Assembly: GCF_030403745.1 (NCBI RefSeq)
Contig: NZ_JAQMWP010000022.1
Location: forward strand, 1 to 64,000
Direction of reading: 5' to 3'
From: Streptomyces sp. S.PB5
Lineage (GTDB): Bacteria > Actinomycetota > Actinomycetes > Streptomycetales > Streptomycetaceae
DNA length: 64,000 nt
Shown: piece by piece, positions 33,779 through 41,829 of the stretch
Layout: each line of letters starts with the position of its first letter
Position numbering within the stretch: the stretch's first letter is position 1
The notes under the pieces: model-generated
Databases searched by the model: none
Told to the model about the DNA's origin: nothing
The model's input: only the letters and a program-made list of their open reading frames with translations
Made by a program: the position numbers and the translations under genes

Positions 33779-35323
33779 TCAGGCATCGGCGTGCTCGGCA
33801 GCCATGTCCGGGGTGTCCGCGCTCTTGTCGTCCTTCCGTGCGCCCGGCAGGAACGCCGCCGCGAGCAGGGCCGCTACGAGGGAGGCGGCGCCGCACACCA
33901 GCATGACGACGCCCATGCCGTGGACGTAGGCGCTGTTCGCGGAGGCGAGCAGTTCCGCCGAGCCCGCCTTGTCGGCGACGAGGTGGGCGGCGACCACGGA
34001 CTCCCCGGCGGTGTCGGCGGCCTGGGCGGGCAGTCCGGTGACGTCGAGCCGGTCCCGGAAGGTGCTCGCGAGGAGGCTGCCGAGCAGGGCGATACCGATC
34101 GCGCCGCCGACCTGGCGCAGCGTCATCAGCAGTCCGGAGCCGCTGCCGGCGCGGTCGCGGGGCAGGGCACCGAGGGCACCGGCCATGGCGGGCATGAGGG
34201 AGAAGCCGAAGCCGACGCCGGTGATGGCGAGCCACAGCGCGGTGAAGCCGTAGCCGGAGTCCACCGTCGTACGGCTGGCCAGGAACGCGGCGAAGGCGAG
34301 GACGACCAGGCCGGCGCTGACCGTGGCGCGGGCGCCGAAGCGGGTCGCGGCCTGCGGGGCGGTGCGGGAGGCGAGCAGGATGCCGCCCATCATCGGGAGC
34401 AGCCGGATGCCGGTGCCGAGGGCGTCGTTGCCGAGGACGGCCTGGAGGTAGGGCGGCAGCACGAACAGCAGCCCTGACAGGACGAACATCACCAGGGTCG
34501 CGGCGACGGTGTTGAAGAGGAAGCCGCGGTGGGCGAGGAGGGTCATGTCGAGCATGGGGCGCTCGGCCCGGCGCTCGCGCAGGACCAGGGCGGTGATCAG
34601 GGCGACGGAGGCGGCGAACATGGCGAGGACCAGGGTGTCGCCCCAGCCGCGGGTGGGCGCCTCGATGATCGCGTAGATCAGGGCGCCGAGTCCGGTCGCG
34701 GTGAGCGCGGTGGCGATGGTGTCGACCCTGGGGGAGGCGGGGTCACGGGTCTCGGGGAGCAGGAAGACGCAGGCGGCGATGCCGAGTGCGGCCATCGGGA
34801 CGTTGACCAGGAAGACCGAGCCCCACCAGAAGTGGTTGAGCAGCCAGCCGCCGATGATCGGGCCGAGCGGCAGGCCGAGCGCGGAGGCGGCGGAGACGAT
34901 CGCGGTCGCCTTCGGCTGTTCGTCGCGGGCGAAGAGCGTGGGCAGCACGGAGAGTGCGAGCGGGGTGATGAGGGCCGCGCCGACGCCCATCGCGGCCCGG
35001 GCGGCGATCACCGCGGTCACATCCCCGGCGAGCGCGCCGAAGAGGGAGCCGGCGAGGAACACGACGAGCCCGGTGACCAGCATCCGGCGGCGGCCGAAGC
35101 GGTCGCCGAGGAGGCCTGCGGGGAGCATCAGCGCGGCGAAGACGATGACGTACGCGTCCGCCATCCACTGCTGTTCGCCGGTGGTGGCGCCGAGGTCGGC
35201 GGCCATGGTGGGCAGGGCGACGTTGAGGATCGTGGTGTCGAAGCCGAGGGTCAGCATGCTGGCGACGAGGGCGCCGAGGGCCCACCAGCGGCGGGGATCG
35301 GGGGCAGAAGTGGAAGTATCCAT
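33779..35323 (-). CDS. MFS drug efflux transporter, DHA2/EmrB-QacA type (14 TM)
   Basis: The 514-residue protein has 14 hydrophobic helices. Motif A LLGDRFGRRRMLVTGLV follows helix 2. Motif C-like GPIIGGWLLNHFWWGSVFLV is in helix 5, and the start LDTTIxNVALP-like sequence reads FDTTILNVALPTMAADLGAT. DHA2 pumps use the proton gradient to expel drugs and lipophilic compounds. The ATG at 35323 lies about seven bases after a -10 box, so the mRNA may be leaderless. It is co-transcribed with the TetR gene and probably the Mut7-C gene. Substrate unknown; natural-product self-resistance or general detoxification are both possible. Confidence 0.94.
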   Translation of the reverse strand: MDTSTSAPDPRRWWALGALVASMLTLGFDTTILNVALPTMAADLGATTGEQQWMADAYVIVFAALMLPAGLLGDRFGRRRMLVTGLVVFLAGSLFGALAGDVTAVIAARAAMGVGAALITPLALSVLPTLFARDEQPKATAIVSAASALGLPLGPIIGGWLLNHFWWGSVFLVNVPMAALGIAACVFLLPETRDPASPRVDTIATALTATGLGALIYAIIEAPTRGWGDTLVLAMFAASVALITALVLRERRAERPMLDMTLLAHRGFLFNTVAATLVMFVLSGLLFVLPPYLQAVLGNDALGTGIRLLPMMGGILLASRTAPQAATRFGARATVSAGLVVLAFAAFLASRTTVDSGYGFTALWLAITGVGFGFSLMPAMAGALGALPRDRAGSGSGLLMTLRQVGGAIGIALLGSLLASTFRDRLDVTGLPAQAADTAGESVVAAHLVADKAGSAELLASANSAYVHGMGVVMLVCGAASLVAALLAAAFLPGARKDDKSADTPDMAAEHADA

Positions 35324-35327
35324 GAAA

Positions 35328-35360
35328 TGAGAGTAGCTCTCAAAAAGTAGTTCCTGTCAA
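35328..35360 (-). promoter_or_regulatory. Promoter and TetR operator of the efflux operon
   Basis: The + strand TGAGAGTAGCTCTCA (35328-35342) is a perfect dyad, TGAGAG-N3-CTCTCA. On the minus strand TTGACA (35360-35355) is a consensus -35, and TACTCT (35335-35330, spacing 19) or GCTACT (spacing 17) is the -10. The dyad covers the -10 and sits just before the start codon, the classic place for TetR repression. Confidence 0.78.
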
Positions 35361-35390
35361 CTGGTGTCTGCCTGCACGCTGCCCGCACAC

Positions 35391-35422
35391 CAAAAAGGGC
35401 CACGGCTTGAAGCCGTGGCCCT
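35391..35422 (-). terminator. Intrinsic terminator of hemolysin III gene
   Basis: Arms 35396-35407 and 35411-35422 (AGGGCCACGGCT / AGCCGTGGCCCT) form a perfect 12-bp stem. On the minus strand they are followed by TTTTT (35396-35392). It lies 18 bases past the stop at 35440. Confidence 0.92.
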
Positions 35423-35439
35423 GAAGAGCGGTGTTTCGG

Positions 35440-36162
35440 TTATGCGTGCTGGTACGCCACCAGCGAGATCCCCACGTAGTGGACCGTGAACGCCGCCAGC
35501 GTGAACGAGTGGAAGACCTCGTGGAAGCCGAAGAAGCGCGGGGAGGGGTTCGGGCGCTTGAGGCCGTAGATCACGCCGCCCGCGCTGTAGAGCAGACCGC
35601 CGACGATCACCAGGACCAGGACCGCGATACCGCCGGTGCGCATGAAGTCCGGGAGGAAGAAGACCGCCGCCCAGCCCATCGCGATGTAGCAGGGGGTGTA
35701 GAGCCAGCGCGGGGCGCCCACCCAGAACACCCGGAAGATGATTCCGGCCAGCGCGGCACCCCAGATGCCCCACAGCAGCCACTGCCCCTTGGCGCCCGGC
35801 AGGAGGAGCAGGGTCAGCGGGGTGTAGGTGCCGGCGATGATCAGAAAGATGTTGGCGTGATCCAGTCGGCGCAGCACGCCGTCCATGCGCGGGCTCCAGT
35901 TGCCGCGGTGGTACAGGGCGCTGACGCCGAACAGCAGGCAGGCCGTCAGGGCGAAGATTCCGCAGGCGATGCGGCCCCGGCTGGAGTCGGCGAGGGCGGT
36001 GAGCACCAGGCCGGAGATGAGCACGGCCGGGAACATGCCGAGATGCAGCCAGCCCCGGAGCTTGGGCTTGATCTCTTGCGACAGGGAGAGCGCGACGGGA
36101 CGGCGGCCGGTGGCGGGCGAGTCCAGAGGCGTGTCGGAGGCGGACGCAGTCATGTCCGGCAT
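35440..36162 (-). CDS. Hemolysin III / PAQR family membrane protein
   Basis: The 240-residue protein has seven predicted membrane helices. The motifs are those of the YqfA/hemolysin III branch of PAQR: SALYHRGNW (His in helix 2), RRLDHANIFLIIAGTYTP (Asp-His in helix 3), and FGFHEVFHSFTLAAF (two His in helix 7). These residues form the zinc site proposed for the superfamily. Function in bacteria is not firmly known; some members affect membrane lipids. The start may be 36162 or the ATG at 36153. A TetR-box-like palindrome sits directly upstream. It is monocistronic between its own terminator and pckG. Confidence 0.93.
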   Translation of the reverse strand: MPDMTASASDTPLDSPATGRRPVALSLSQEIKPKLRGWLHLGMFPAVLISGLVLTALADSSRGRIACGIFALTACLLFGVSALYHRGNWSPRMDGVLRRLDHANIFLIIAGTYTPLTLLLLPGAKGQWLLWGIWGAALAGIIFRVFWVGAPRWLYTPCYIAMGWAAVFFLPDFMRTGGIAVLVLVIVGGLLYSAGGVIYGLKRPNPSPRFFGFHEVFHSFTLAAFTVHYVGISLVAYQHA

Positions 36163-36166
36163 CGTA

Positions 36167-36182
36167 CCTACGGAACCGTAAG
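36167..36182 (-). promoter_or_regulatory. Palindrome upstream of hemolysin III gene (candidate operator)
   Basis: The + strand CCTACGGAACCGTAAG is an almost perfect dyad around TACGG-AA-CCGTA, five bases before the start. TACGGNNCCGTA is, as I recall, a common TetR-family box in actinobacteria. The cognate regulator is not evident in the window. Confidence 0.5.
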
Positions 36183-36428
36183 TTGCGGATGAGTGCAGCC
36201 TGAATACCGGACGAGAGTGGCCATCATCTCACGGGAGTTGACGCTTCGGGCGGGGGTCAAGGAATCGTCAAGCGAATCCAAAGTGCACGGTTGGCAACAC
36301 CCTGACGACACGCAGTCACGTGGCAATCCTCACTCCGCTCAAGTGTGAGGCCTTCTGGACAGATGGGCACTCGGGACGGATGATCAGATGAGTGCGGTCG
36401 GCACCGGATGAGCGCCAGGAGATCCCTC

Positions 36429-36485
36429 ATGAAGCATCCGGGCCGCAGCCCCCACGGGGCCTCCAACAAAAAATCCCTCACCTAG
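36429..36485 (+). CDS. Possible 18-codon leader ORF before pckG
   Basis: AGGAG (36417-36421) lies seven bases before the ATG at 36429. The frame reads MKHPGRSPHGASNKKSLT and stops at TAG 36483-36485. That stop overlaps TAGGAG, the ribosome-binding site of pckG, so a ribosome finishing here would be placed at the pckG start eight bases on. Coupling or attenuation is possible. The peptide has no recognisable feature and the ORF may be chance. Confidence 0.35.
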   Translation: MKHPGRSPHGASNKKSLT

Positions 36486-36493
36486 GAGCAATC

Positions 36494-38317
36494 GTGGCGC
36501 GCGACATCGCGGCTCCCCCCGTCATCCCCACCAAGCACCAGGAACTGATCTCGTGGGTGAACGAGATCGCAGAGCTGACCCAGCCGGACAACGTGGTCTG
36601 GTGTGACGGATCCGAGTCCGAGTACGAGCGCCTGTGCGAGGAGCTCGTCGCGAAGGGCACCTTCAAGAAGCTCGACCCGATCAAGCGCCCCAACTCCTAC
36701 TACGCGGCCTCCGACCCGACCGACGTCGCGCGCGTCGAGGACCGCACCTTCATCTGCTCCGAGAAGGAGGAGGACGCGGGCCCGACCAACCACTGGAAGG
36801 CCCCCGCCGAGATGCGGGACATCTTCCAGGGCGAGAACGGTGTCTTCCGCGGCTCGATGAAGGGCCGGACGATGTACGTCGTCCCGTTCTGCATGGGCCC
36901 CCTCGGCTCCGACCTCTCCGCCATCGGCGTCGAGATCACCGACTCGGCCTACGTCGCCGTCTCCATGCGCACCATGACCCGTATGGGCCAGCCGGTCCTC
37001 GACGAGCTCGGCTCCGACGGCTTCTTCGTCAAGGCCGTGCACACCCTCGGCGCGCCCCTCGCGGAGGGCGAGGCGGACGTCCCGTGGCCGTGCAACAGCA
37101 CGAAGTACATCTCGCACTTCCCCGAGAGCCGCGAGATCTGGTCCTACGGCTCCGGCTACGGCGGCAACGCCCTGCTCGGCAAGAAGTGCTACGCCCTGCG
37201 CATCGCCTCCGTCATGGCCCGCGACGAGGGCTGGCTCGCCGAGCACATGCTGATCCTCAAGCTCACCCCGCCGCAGGGCGCGCCCAAGTACGTCGCCGCC
37301 GCCTTCCCGTCCGCCTGCGGCAAGACCAACCTCGCGATGCTGGAGCCCACGATCTCCGGCTGGACCGTCGAGACGATCGGCGACGACATCGCCTGGATGC
37401 GCTTCGGCGAGGACGGCCGTCTGTACGCGATCAACCCCGAGGCCGGCTTCTTCGGCGTCGCGCCCGGCACCGGTGAGCACACCAACGCCAACGCGATGAA
37501 GACCCTGTGGGGCAACTCGGTCTTCACCAACGTGGCGCTGACCGACGACAACGACATCTGGTGGGAGGGCATGACGGAGGAGACTCCCGCCCACCTCACC
37601 GACTGGAAGGGCAACGACTGGACGCCGGACAGCGAGACCCCGGCCGCCCACCCCAACGCCCGCTTCACCGTCCCCGCCTCGCAGTGCCCGATCATCGCGC
37701 ACGAGTGGGAGGACCCCAAGGGCGTGCCGATCTCCGCGATCCTCTTCGGCGGCCGCCGCGCCACCGCCGTACCGCTGGTGACGGAGTCCTTCGACTGGAA
37801 CCACGGCGTCTTCCTCGGCGCCAACGTGGCCTCCGAGAAGACCGCCGCCGCCGAGGGCAAGGTCGGCGAGCTGCGCCGCGACCCCTTCGCCATGCTGCCG
37901 TTCTGCGGCTACAACATGGGCGACTACATGGGCCACTGGGTCGACGTCGCCAAGGACAAGGACGCCTCGAAGCTCCCGAAGATCTACTACGTCAACTGGT
38001 TCCGCAAGAACGACGAGGGCAAGTTCGTCTGGCCCGGCTTCGGCGAGAACAGCCGCGTCCTGAAGTGGATCGTGGAGCGCCTCGACGGCAAGGCCGAGGG
38101 CGTCAAGACCCCGATCGGCGTACTCCCCGCCAAGGGTGCGCTGGACACCAAGGGCCTCGAACTCTCCGAGTCCGACCTGGACTTCCTCCTCACCGTCGAC
38201 AAGGAGGTCTGGCGCGAGGAGGCCGCGCTCGTCCCCGAGCACCTCAACACCTTCGGTGAGCACACCCCGAAGGAGCTGTGGGACGAGTACCGGGCGCTGG
38301 TGGAGCGCCTCGGCTGA
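36494..38317 (+). CDS. pckG: Phosphoenolpyruvate carboxykinase (GTP)
   Basis: The protein has 607 residues, normal for the GTP class. FPSACGKTNLAML (about 275-287) is the hallmark kinase-1a loop with the reactive Cys. GDDIAWM supplies the metal-binding Asp, NCxxxY-type PWPCNSTKYISHFPE lies near 200, and GGRRATAVPLVTESFDWNHG is the conserved GTP-form block. It converts oxaloacetate and GTP to phosphoenolpyruvate, CO2 and GDP, the first step of gluconeogenesis and an anaplerotic control point. The start is GTG at 36494, six bases after AGGAG. The downstream hairpin at 38451 likely ends the transcript. Confidence 0.97.
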   Translation: MARDIAAPPVIPTKHQELISWVNEIAELTQPDNVVWCDGSESEYERLCEELVAKGTFKKLDPIKRPNSYYAASDPTDVARVEDRTFICSEKEEDAGPTNHWKAPAEMRDIFQGENGVFRGSMKGRTMYVVPFCMGPLGSDLSAIGVEITDSAYVAVSMRTMTRMGQPVLDELGSDGFFVKAVHTLGAPLAEGEADVPWPCNSTKYISHFPESREIWSYGSGYGGNALLGKKCYALRIASVMARDEGWLAEHMLILKLTPPQGAPKYVAAAFPSACGKTNLAMLEPTISGWTVETIGDDIAWMRFGEDGRLYAINPEAGFFGVAPGTGEHTNANAMKTLWGNSVFTNVALTDDNDIWWEGMTEETPAHLTDWKGNDWTPDSETPAAHPNARFTVPASQCPIIAHEWEDPKGVPISAILFGGRRATAVPLVTESFDWNHGVFLGANVASEKTAAAEGKVGELRRDPFAMLPFCGYNMGDYMGHWVDVAKDKDASKLPKIYYVNWFRKNDEGKFVWPGFGENSRVLKWIVERLDGKAEGVKTPIGVLPAKGALDTKGLELSESDLDFLLTVDKEVWREEAALVPEHLNTFGEHTPKELWDEYRALVERLG

Positions 38318-38353
38318 TCCCGCCGGTCCCTGCGAAGGATCACCCGTAAGACT

Positions 38354-38406
38354 CCGCGGCCGGTTTGGGATGTGCCCTGACCAGCGATCGTCACGGCCGG
38401 CCGCGG
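38354..38406. repeat. Inverted repeat after pckG
   Basis: CCGCGGCCGG (38354-38363) and CCGGCCGCGG (38397-38406) form perfect 10-bp arms with a 33-base loop, 37 bases past the pckG stop. It may help terminate or protect the transcript end. Confidence 0.5.
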
Positions 38407-38450
38407 TGTGATGCCGACGAGGTTCCGTACAACGGCGTGCGGAGCCATGG

Positions 38451-38510
38451 GCCCGGCGTCGCGTCCCGTCCGCCCCGACGGGAGGCGATGCCGGGCCTTC
38501 GTCCTTTTCG
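38451..38510 (+). terminator. Strong hairpin terminator between pckG and kinase gene
   Basis: A 20-base arm (38451-38470), a six-base loop and a 20-base arm (38477-38496) pair at 18 Watson-Crick positions plus one G-T. CTTCGTCCTTTT follows. Confidence 0.85.
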
Positions 38511-38579
38511 GTGTGCGGACGGGGATTTCGCGGGACACTCAGGACATCCTGCAACGAACCCCGAAATGAGGTGAGCGGG

Positions 38580-39569
38580 GTGCGCACACCGGTCAGCGAC
38601 CCTTTGAAGGTGGGGCCCTACCGAATCGTGGGGCGGCTCGGTTCCGGCGGCATGGGCTGGGTGTATCTCGGGCGTTCGCCCGCCGGGCGCGAGGTGGCGG
38701 TGAAGGTGGTGCGCCCCGAACTCGCCGCCGAACCCGAGTTCCGGGAACGGTTCGCGCGCGAGGTCGCGGCCGCCCGGGTCGTCAGCGGCGCCTACACCGC
38801 GGCGGTGATCGACGCCGACACCGAGGCCGAACTGCCCTGGCTGGCCACGATGTACGTGCCCGGACCGTCCCTCGCGGAGGCGGTCCGCACGGACGGGCCA
38901 CTGCCCGAGGAGCAGGTACGACGGCTCGGCGCGTTCCTCGTCGAGGCGCTGCAGGCGGTGCACCACGCGGGGGTGGTGCACCGGGACCTCAAACCGTCCA
39001 ACGTGCTGCTCGCCTCCGACGGACCCCGCGTCATCGACTTCGGGATCTCCCGCGTGGACGGGGCGCCCAGCCTCACCCAGGTCGGACTCATCGTCGGGAC
39101 GCCGCCGTTCATGTCTCCGGAGCAGATGAAGGGGGCGCGGGTCGGGCCGGAGAGCGATGTGTTCTCCCTCGGCGGGGTGCTGGTGTACGCCCTGTCGGGA
39201 CATCCGCCGCACGGCACGGGGGAGGCGGTGCGCTACCAGGTCGTCTTCGGCGAACCGGACTTCGACGGCGTACCGCCCGGCATGCGCCCGCTGATCGCGC
39301 GGTGCCTCGCCAAGCGGCCCGAGGAGCGGCCTCGGCTGGGCGAGCTGCTGGCCGAACTGCTGGAGCAGGCCCCGGAGTCCGCGCCCTCGTGGCCCCCGCC
39401 GAAGGTGCGGCGGACCATCGAGATCCGGGTGAGCGAGCTCAACGCCCGGCGGAAGGCGGGCTCGAGTGTCTCCGTGCCGTCCTGTCTGATGCTGCACGCC
39501 CAGGCGCTGCTGGACGCCGGTCTGACCGATGCGATGGTCGCGCGGGCGGTGGGCCGTGGCACTGTCTGA
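38580..39569 (+). CDS. Serine/threonine protein kinase (Hanks type, no membrane helix)
   Basis: The protein has 329 residues from GTG 38580 (an in-frame GTG at 38571 is possible). All kinase motifs are present: the Gly loop LGSGGMGWVYLG, VAVKVV with the ATP-binding Lys, HRDLKPSNVLL with the catalytic Asp, VIDFGISR as DFG, and GTPPFMSPEQ as the activation and APE region. The kinase domain fills about residues 10-275. The C-terminal 55 residues are Ala/Leu-rich with no membrane helix or PASTA repeats, so it is soluble, unlike PknB. It overlaps the YbjN-like gene by 14 bases and heads a run of six genes leading into the TerY-P-like triad. It probably phosphorylates partners in this locus (inference). 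Confidence 0.93.
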   Translation: MRTPVSDPLKVGPYRIVGRLGSGGMGWVYLGRSPAGREVAVKVVRPELAAEPEFRERFAREVAAARVVSGAYTAAVIDADTEAELPWLATMYVPGPSLAEAVRTDGPLPEEQVRRLGAFLVEALQAVHHAGVVHRDLKPSNVLLASDGPRVIDFGISRVDGAPSLTQVGLIVGTPPFMSPEQMKGARVGPESDVFSLGGVLVYALSGHPPHGTGEAVRYQVVFGEPDFDGVPPGMRPLIARCLAKRPEERPRLGELLAELLEQAPESAPSWPPPKVRRTIEIRVSELNARRKAGSSVSVPSCLMLHAQALLDAGLTDAMVARAVGRGTV

Positions 39570-40011
39570 GTCCTCGATCGGCCCGGCGCACGAAATCGGC
39601 ACGCACTGGCGGCAGTTGGTGCGGAACTGGGGGGCCGGGCGGAATCTCCATATCGTGACCGACACCGATTCGGTGTCCCTGCAATTCGATCTGGAGGACA
39701 CGGGGCGCATGCTCACGGTCAGATTCATGACCACCAAGCGGCTGCTCGTCGCCTTCGTCACCGACGGGAATTTCCTGCGCCAGGATCAACTGGCGCTGGC
39801 CGCGGCGGCGTCGAACGCTTGGAATACCGAACAGCTGAATCCCATGCTTTCCGTGTGGGATGTGCGGGGGCCGCGGCCGTGTCTCGCGGGGGTGTGCGAT
39901 CTGCCGCTGACCTGCCGGGTCACGCAGACGGACTTCGATGCTTTGGCCAGCGATTGGGTGGAACGGGCGCGACAGATGTTCACCCGTTGCCATCAGGTGT
40001 TCCAGTTGTAG
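39556..40011 (+). CDS. YbjN domain protein
   Basis: The 151-residue protein starts at GTG 39556 inside the kinase gene's end. FMTTKRLLVAFVTDGNFLRQ, a strand-loop with VTDGNFL, and AASNAWNTEQLNPMLSV are typical of the YbjN/T3SS-chaperone-like fold. Such proteins act as small adaptors or chaperones and often sit beside kinases in actinobacteria. No signal peptide or enzyme motif. The overlap with the kinase gene suggests a fixed stoichiometry or direct binding. Role inferred only. Confidence 0.75.
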   Translation: MALSESSIGPAHEIGTHWRQLVRNWGAGRNLHIVTDTDSVSLQFDLEDTGRMLTVRFMTTKRLLVAFVTDGNFLRQDQLALAAAASNAWNTEQLNPMLSVWDVRGPRPCLAGVCDLPLTCRVTQTDFDALASDWVERARQMFTRCHQVFQL

Positions 40012-40066
40012 AAGGGGGACGTGTGATTGCGTAAACCCCTTTCCGGAGCGGGTCAGTTGCTCCACT

Positions 40067-41032
40067 ATGAGCACGGGTCTTATTCGGGCCACGGGGGTGC
40101 CCATGGGGCGAGTGCTGCGTGTCGTCGTCTTTCTCGGAATTCTGTTCGCTTTGCTGCCGGCGGTTCCCGCGGCGGCGGCTCCGTGCGAAGAGGGGAACCT
40201 CTCCGACCGGCTGAAGTGCTGGACGGGGCGGCTCGACGACGATCCCGTCACCCTCAGCCTCGACCGCGCGTTGCCGCTCGAAGGCGACAAGGAGACGCGT
40301 GCGAAGATCATCAAGACGATCGAGGAGCACAGCGACAAACTGGCGGTCCAGGTGCCGGCCGGTGTCTCCACCGGCGAGGGCGGAACCGTGCTCCTCATCC
40401 TGGCGAAGCGGGAGAACCGGCTCGTCGATCCGGACGCCCGGATCGACCGGTTGCAACAGAGCACCCACGACGAGCTGACCACCTTCTGCACGGAGCCGCG
40501 GAAGTCCCTGTGCGACGACCTGGTCGTCCAGAACGGTAAGCAGGACCCGGTCTCCGGCCAGGAGTTGATCAGCAGCCGCCGGGTCATCGAGCACCGCTCC
40601 TATGTCGCGGACGCGGCCGAGAACAAGGGCAGCGACTTCGAGAAGTGGCTCCTCCCCGCCACCGCCACGCTGCTCGCCCTCCTCCTCACCGTCTTCGTCC
40701 TCGTCGTACGCCGCACCCGCACCGCCCCCGCCACCGCGTCCACCGCCCGCATCGCCGACGAACCCACCCGCGCCCTCCGCACCACCCCCGCCCGTATCCC
40801 CCGCGCCCGCTCCGCCACCCGTACCGGCCCCACCCACCCCGCCGTCGTCCGTACCGATCTGCACCCGCAGGGATACGTCGAGCTCGACCGGGTCCTGTAC
40901 CGGGCGGTGTGGGCCGAGCCCGGGCAGGCGGCGCCCCCGCCCGGTTCACGGGTGGATGTCGCCGACGGGCCGGACCAAGACCTCCTGTACGCCTTTCCGC
41001 CCGCCGCTGGGCGTCACGCTCACGCCCGTTGA
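40067..41032 (+). CDS. Membrane protein with extracellular domain, first of the TerY-P-like group
   Basis: The protein has 321 residues. An N-terminal signal or anchor (about 13-38, VLRVVVFLGILFALLPAVPA) is followed by a roughly 165-residue outer domain with four Cys (CEEGNLSDRLKCW, FCTEPRKSLCDD), then one membrane helix at about 202-222 (ALLLTVFVLVVRR). A cytoplasmic Pro/Ala/Thr-rich tail of about 100 residues ends with GYVELDRVLYRAVWAEPG. That tail could be a phosphorylation target for the neighbouring kinases. It is 32 bases before the vWA gene. I do not recognise the family. The start may be ATG 40067 or ATG 40103. Confidence 0.72.
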   Translation: MSTGLIRATGVPMGRVLRVVVFLGILFALLPAVPAAAAPCEEGNLSDRLKCWTGRLDDDPVTLSLDRALPLEGDKETRAKIIKTIEEHSDKLAVQVPAGVSTGEGGTVLLILAKRENRLVDPDARIDRLQQSTHDELTTFCTEPRKSLCDDLVVQNGKQDPVSGQELISSRRVIEHRSYVADAAENKGSDFEKWLLPATATLLALLLTVFVLVVRRTRTAPATASTARIADEPTRALRTTPARIPRARSATRTGPTHPAVVRTDLHPQGYVELDRVLYRAVWAEPGQAAPPPGSRVDVADGPDQDLLYAFPPAAGRHAHAR

Positions 41033-41064
41033 CCCAGGTACCGCCGCTCCACCAGGAGAAGCCC

Positions 41065-41826
41065 ATGTCCAGCGAATACTCGCCCACTCTGCCGGCGGAG
41101 TACGCCGACATCGAGTTCGAGAACAACGCCCAGCGGCTGCCGCTGGTGCTGTGCCTCGACACATCGAGCTCCATGGCGGGCCCGCCGATCCAGACCCTCA
41201 ACAACGCCCTCGTGGAGTGGACGCGCGAGCTGCACGACGACGTGGCGCTGAGCTACAGCGTCGAGGTCGCCGTCGTCACCTTCGGCGGGCAGGGTGTCGC
41301 AGCGTGGCGGGGGCCCCAACCCCTCGCGCCCGGTACCCCCGTGAGCCCGTTCGTCCCCGCGCACGCGTTCCACCCGCCGCAGCTCGCCGCCGCCGGCGTG
41401 ACGCTGATGACGGAGGCCCTGGAGCTGTCGATGCACATCGTCGCCGCCCGCAAGGCCGAACTCCGCGCCTCCGGACTGCAGTACTACCGCCCGCAGATCT
41501 GCCTGGTCACCGACGGCATCCCCACCGACGCCACCGGCCGCCGCACCGACTCCTGGCACCGCCTTGTCCCCGTGCTCGCCGACGAGCAGCAGGCCCGCCG
41601 CTTCCGCCTCTACGCGATCGGCGTCGGCGGGATCACCGACACCGGTGAGCAGGTCCTGCGGGCGTTCGCGCCGAAGTTCAACGCCACCATCCACGGCTTC
41701 CCGTTCCGCGAACTCCTCCAGATGATGTCCGCCAGCGCCAACGCCGAACAGAAGGGCGCGGGCGACGAGGTCTTCGAGAAGATCTTCAGCCAGTTCAAGA
41801 CCCAGCGCCCCGCCTGGGAGAGCTAG
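41065..41826 (+). CDS. vWA domain protein, TerY-like
   Basis: The protein has 253 residues. The MIDAS metal site is CLDTSSSMAG (DxSxS, about 32-37), with a Thr in GVTLMTEALE and the Asp of LVTDGIPTDAT. This fits TerY, the vWA protein of tellurium-resistance-type operons, which binds metal ions and is thought to act as a metal-dependent scaffold or sensor in the cytoplasm. AGGAG lies five bases before the ATG. It is followed after three bases by the PP2C gene and then the kinase gene, the exact composition of the TerY-P triad. Confidence 0.88.
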   Translation: MSSEYSPTLPAEYADIEFENNAQRLPLVLCLDTSSSMAGPPIQTLNNALVEWTRELHDDVALSYSVEVAVVTFGGQGVAAWRGPQPLAPGTPVSPFVPAHAFHPPQLAAAGVTLMTEALELSMHIVAARKAELRASGLQYYRPQICLVTDGIPTDATGRRTDSWHRLVPVLADEQQARRFRLYAIGVGGITDTGEQVLRAFAPKFNATIHGFPFRELLQMMSASANAEQKGAGDEVFEKIFSQFKTQRPAWES

Positions 41827-41829
41827 GCG

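Larger units (their letters stand above)
36163..36493. other. 331-bp leader region of pckG
   Basis: This gap between the divergent hemolysin III and PEP carboxykinase genes holds an inverted repeat TTGAC (36238-36242) and GTCAA (36256-36260), the hemolysin III operator-like dyad, and a small open frame that ends on the pckG ribosome-binding site. I see no clear -10 for pckG. Confidence 0.6.

Noticed and set aside
36482..38587. 701-codon open frame antisense to pckG
   Set aside because: The plus-strand gene is an unmistakable PEP carboxykinase; the antisense product is Val/Gly/Asp-rich without domains.
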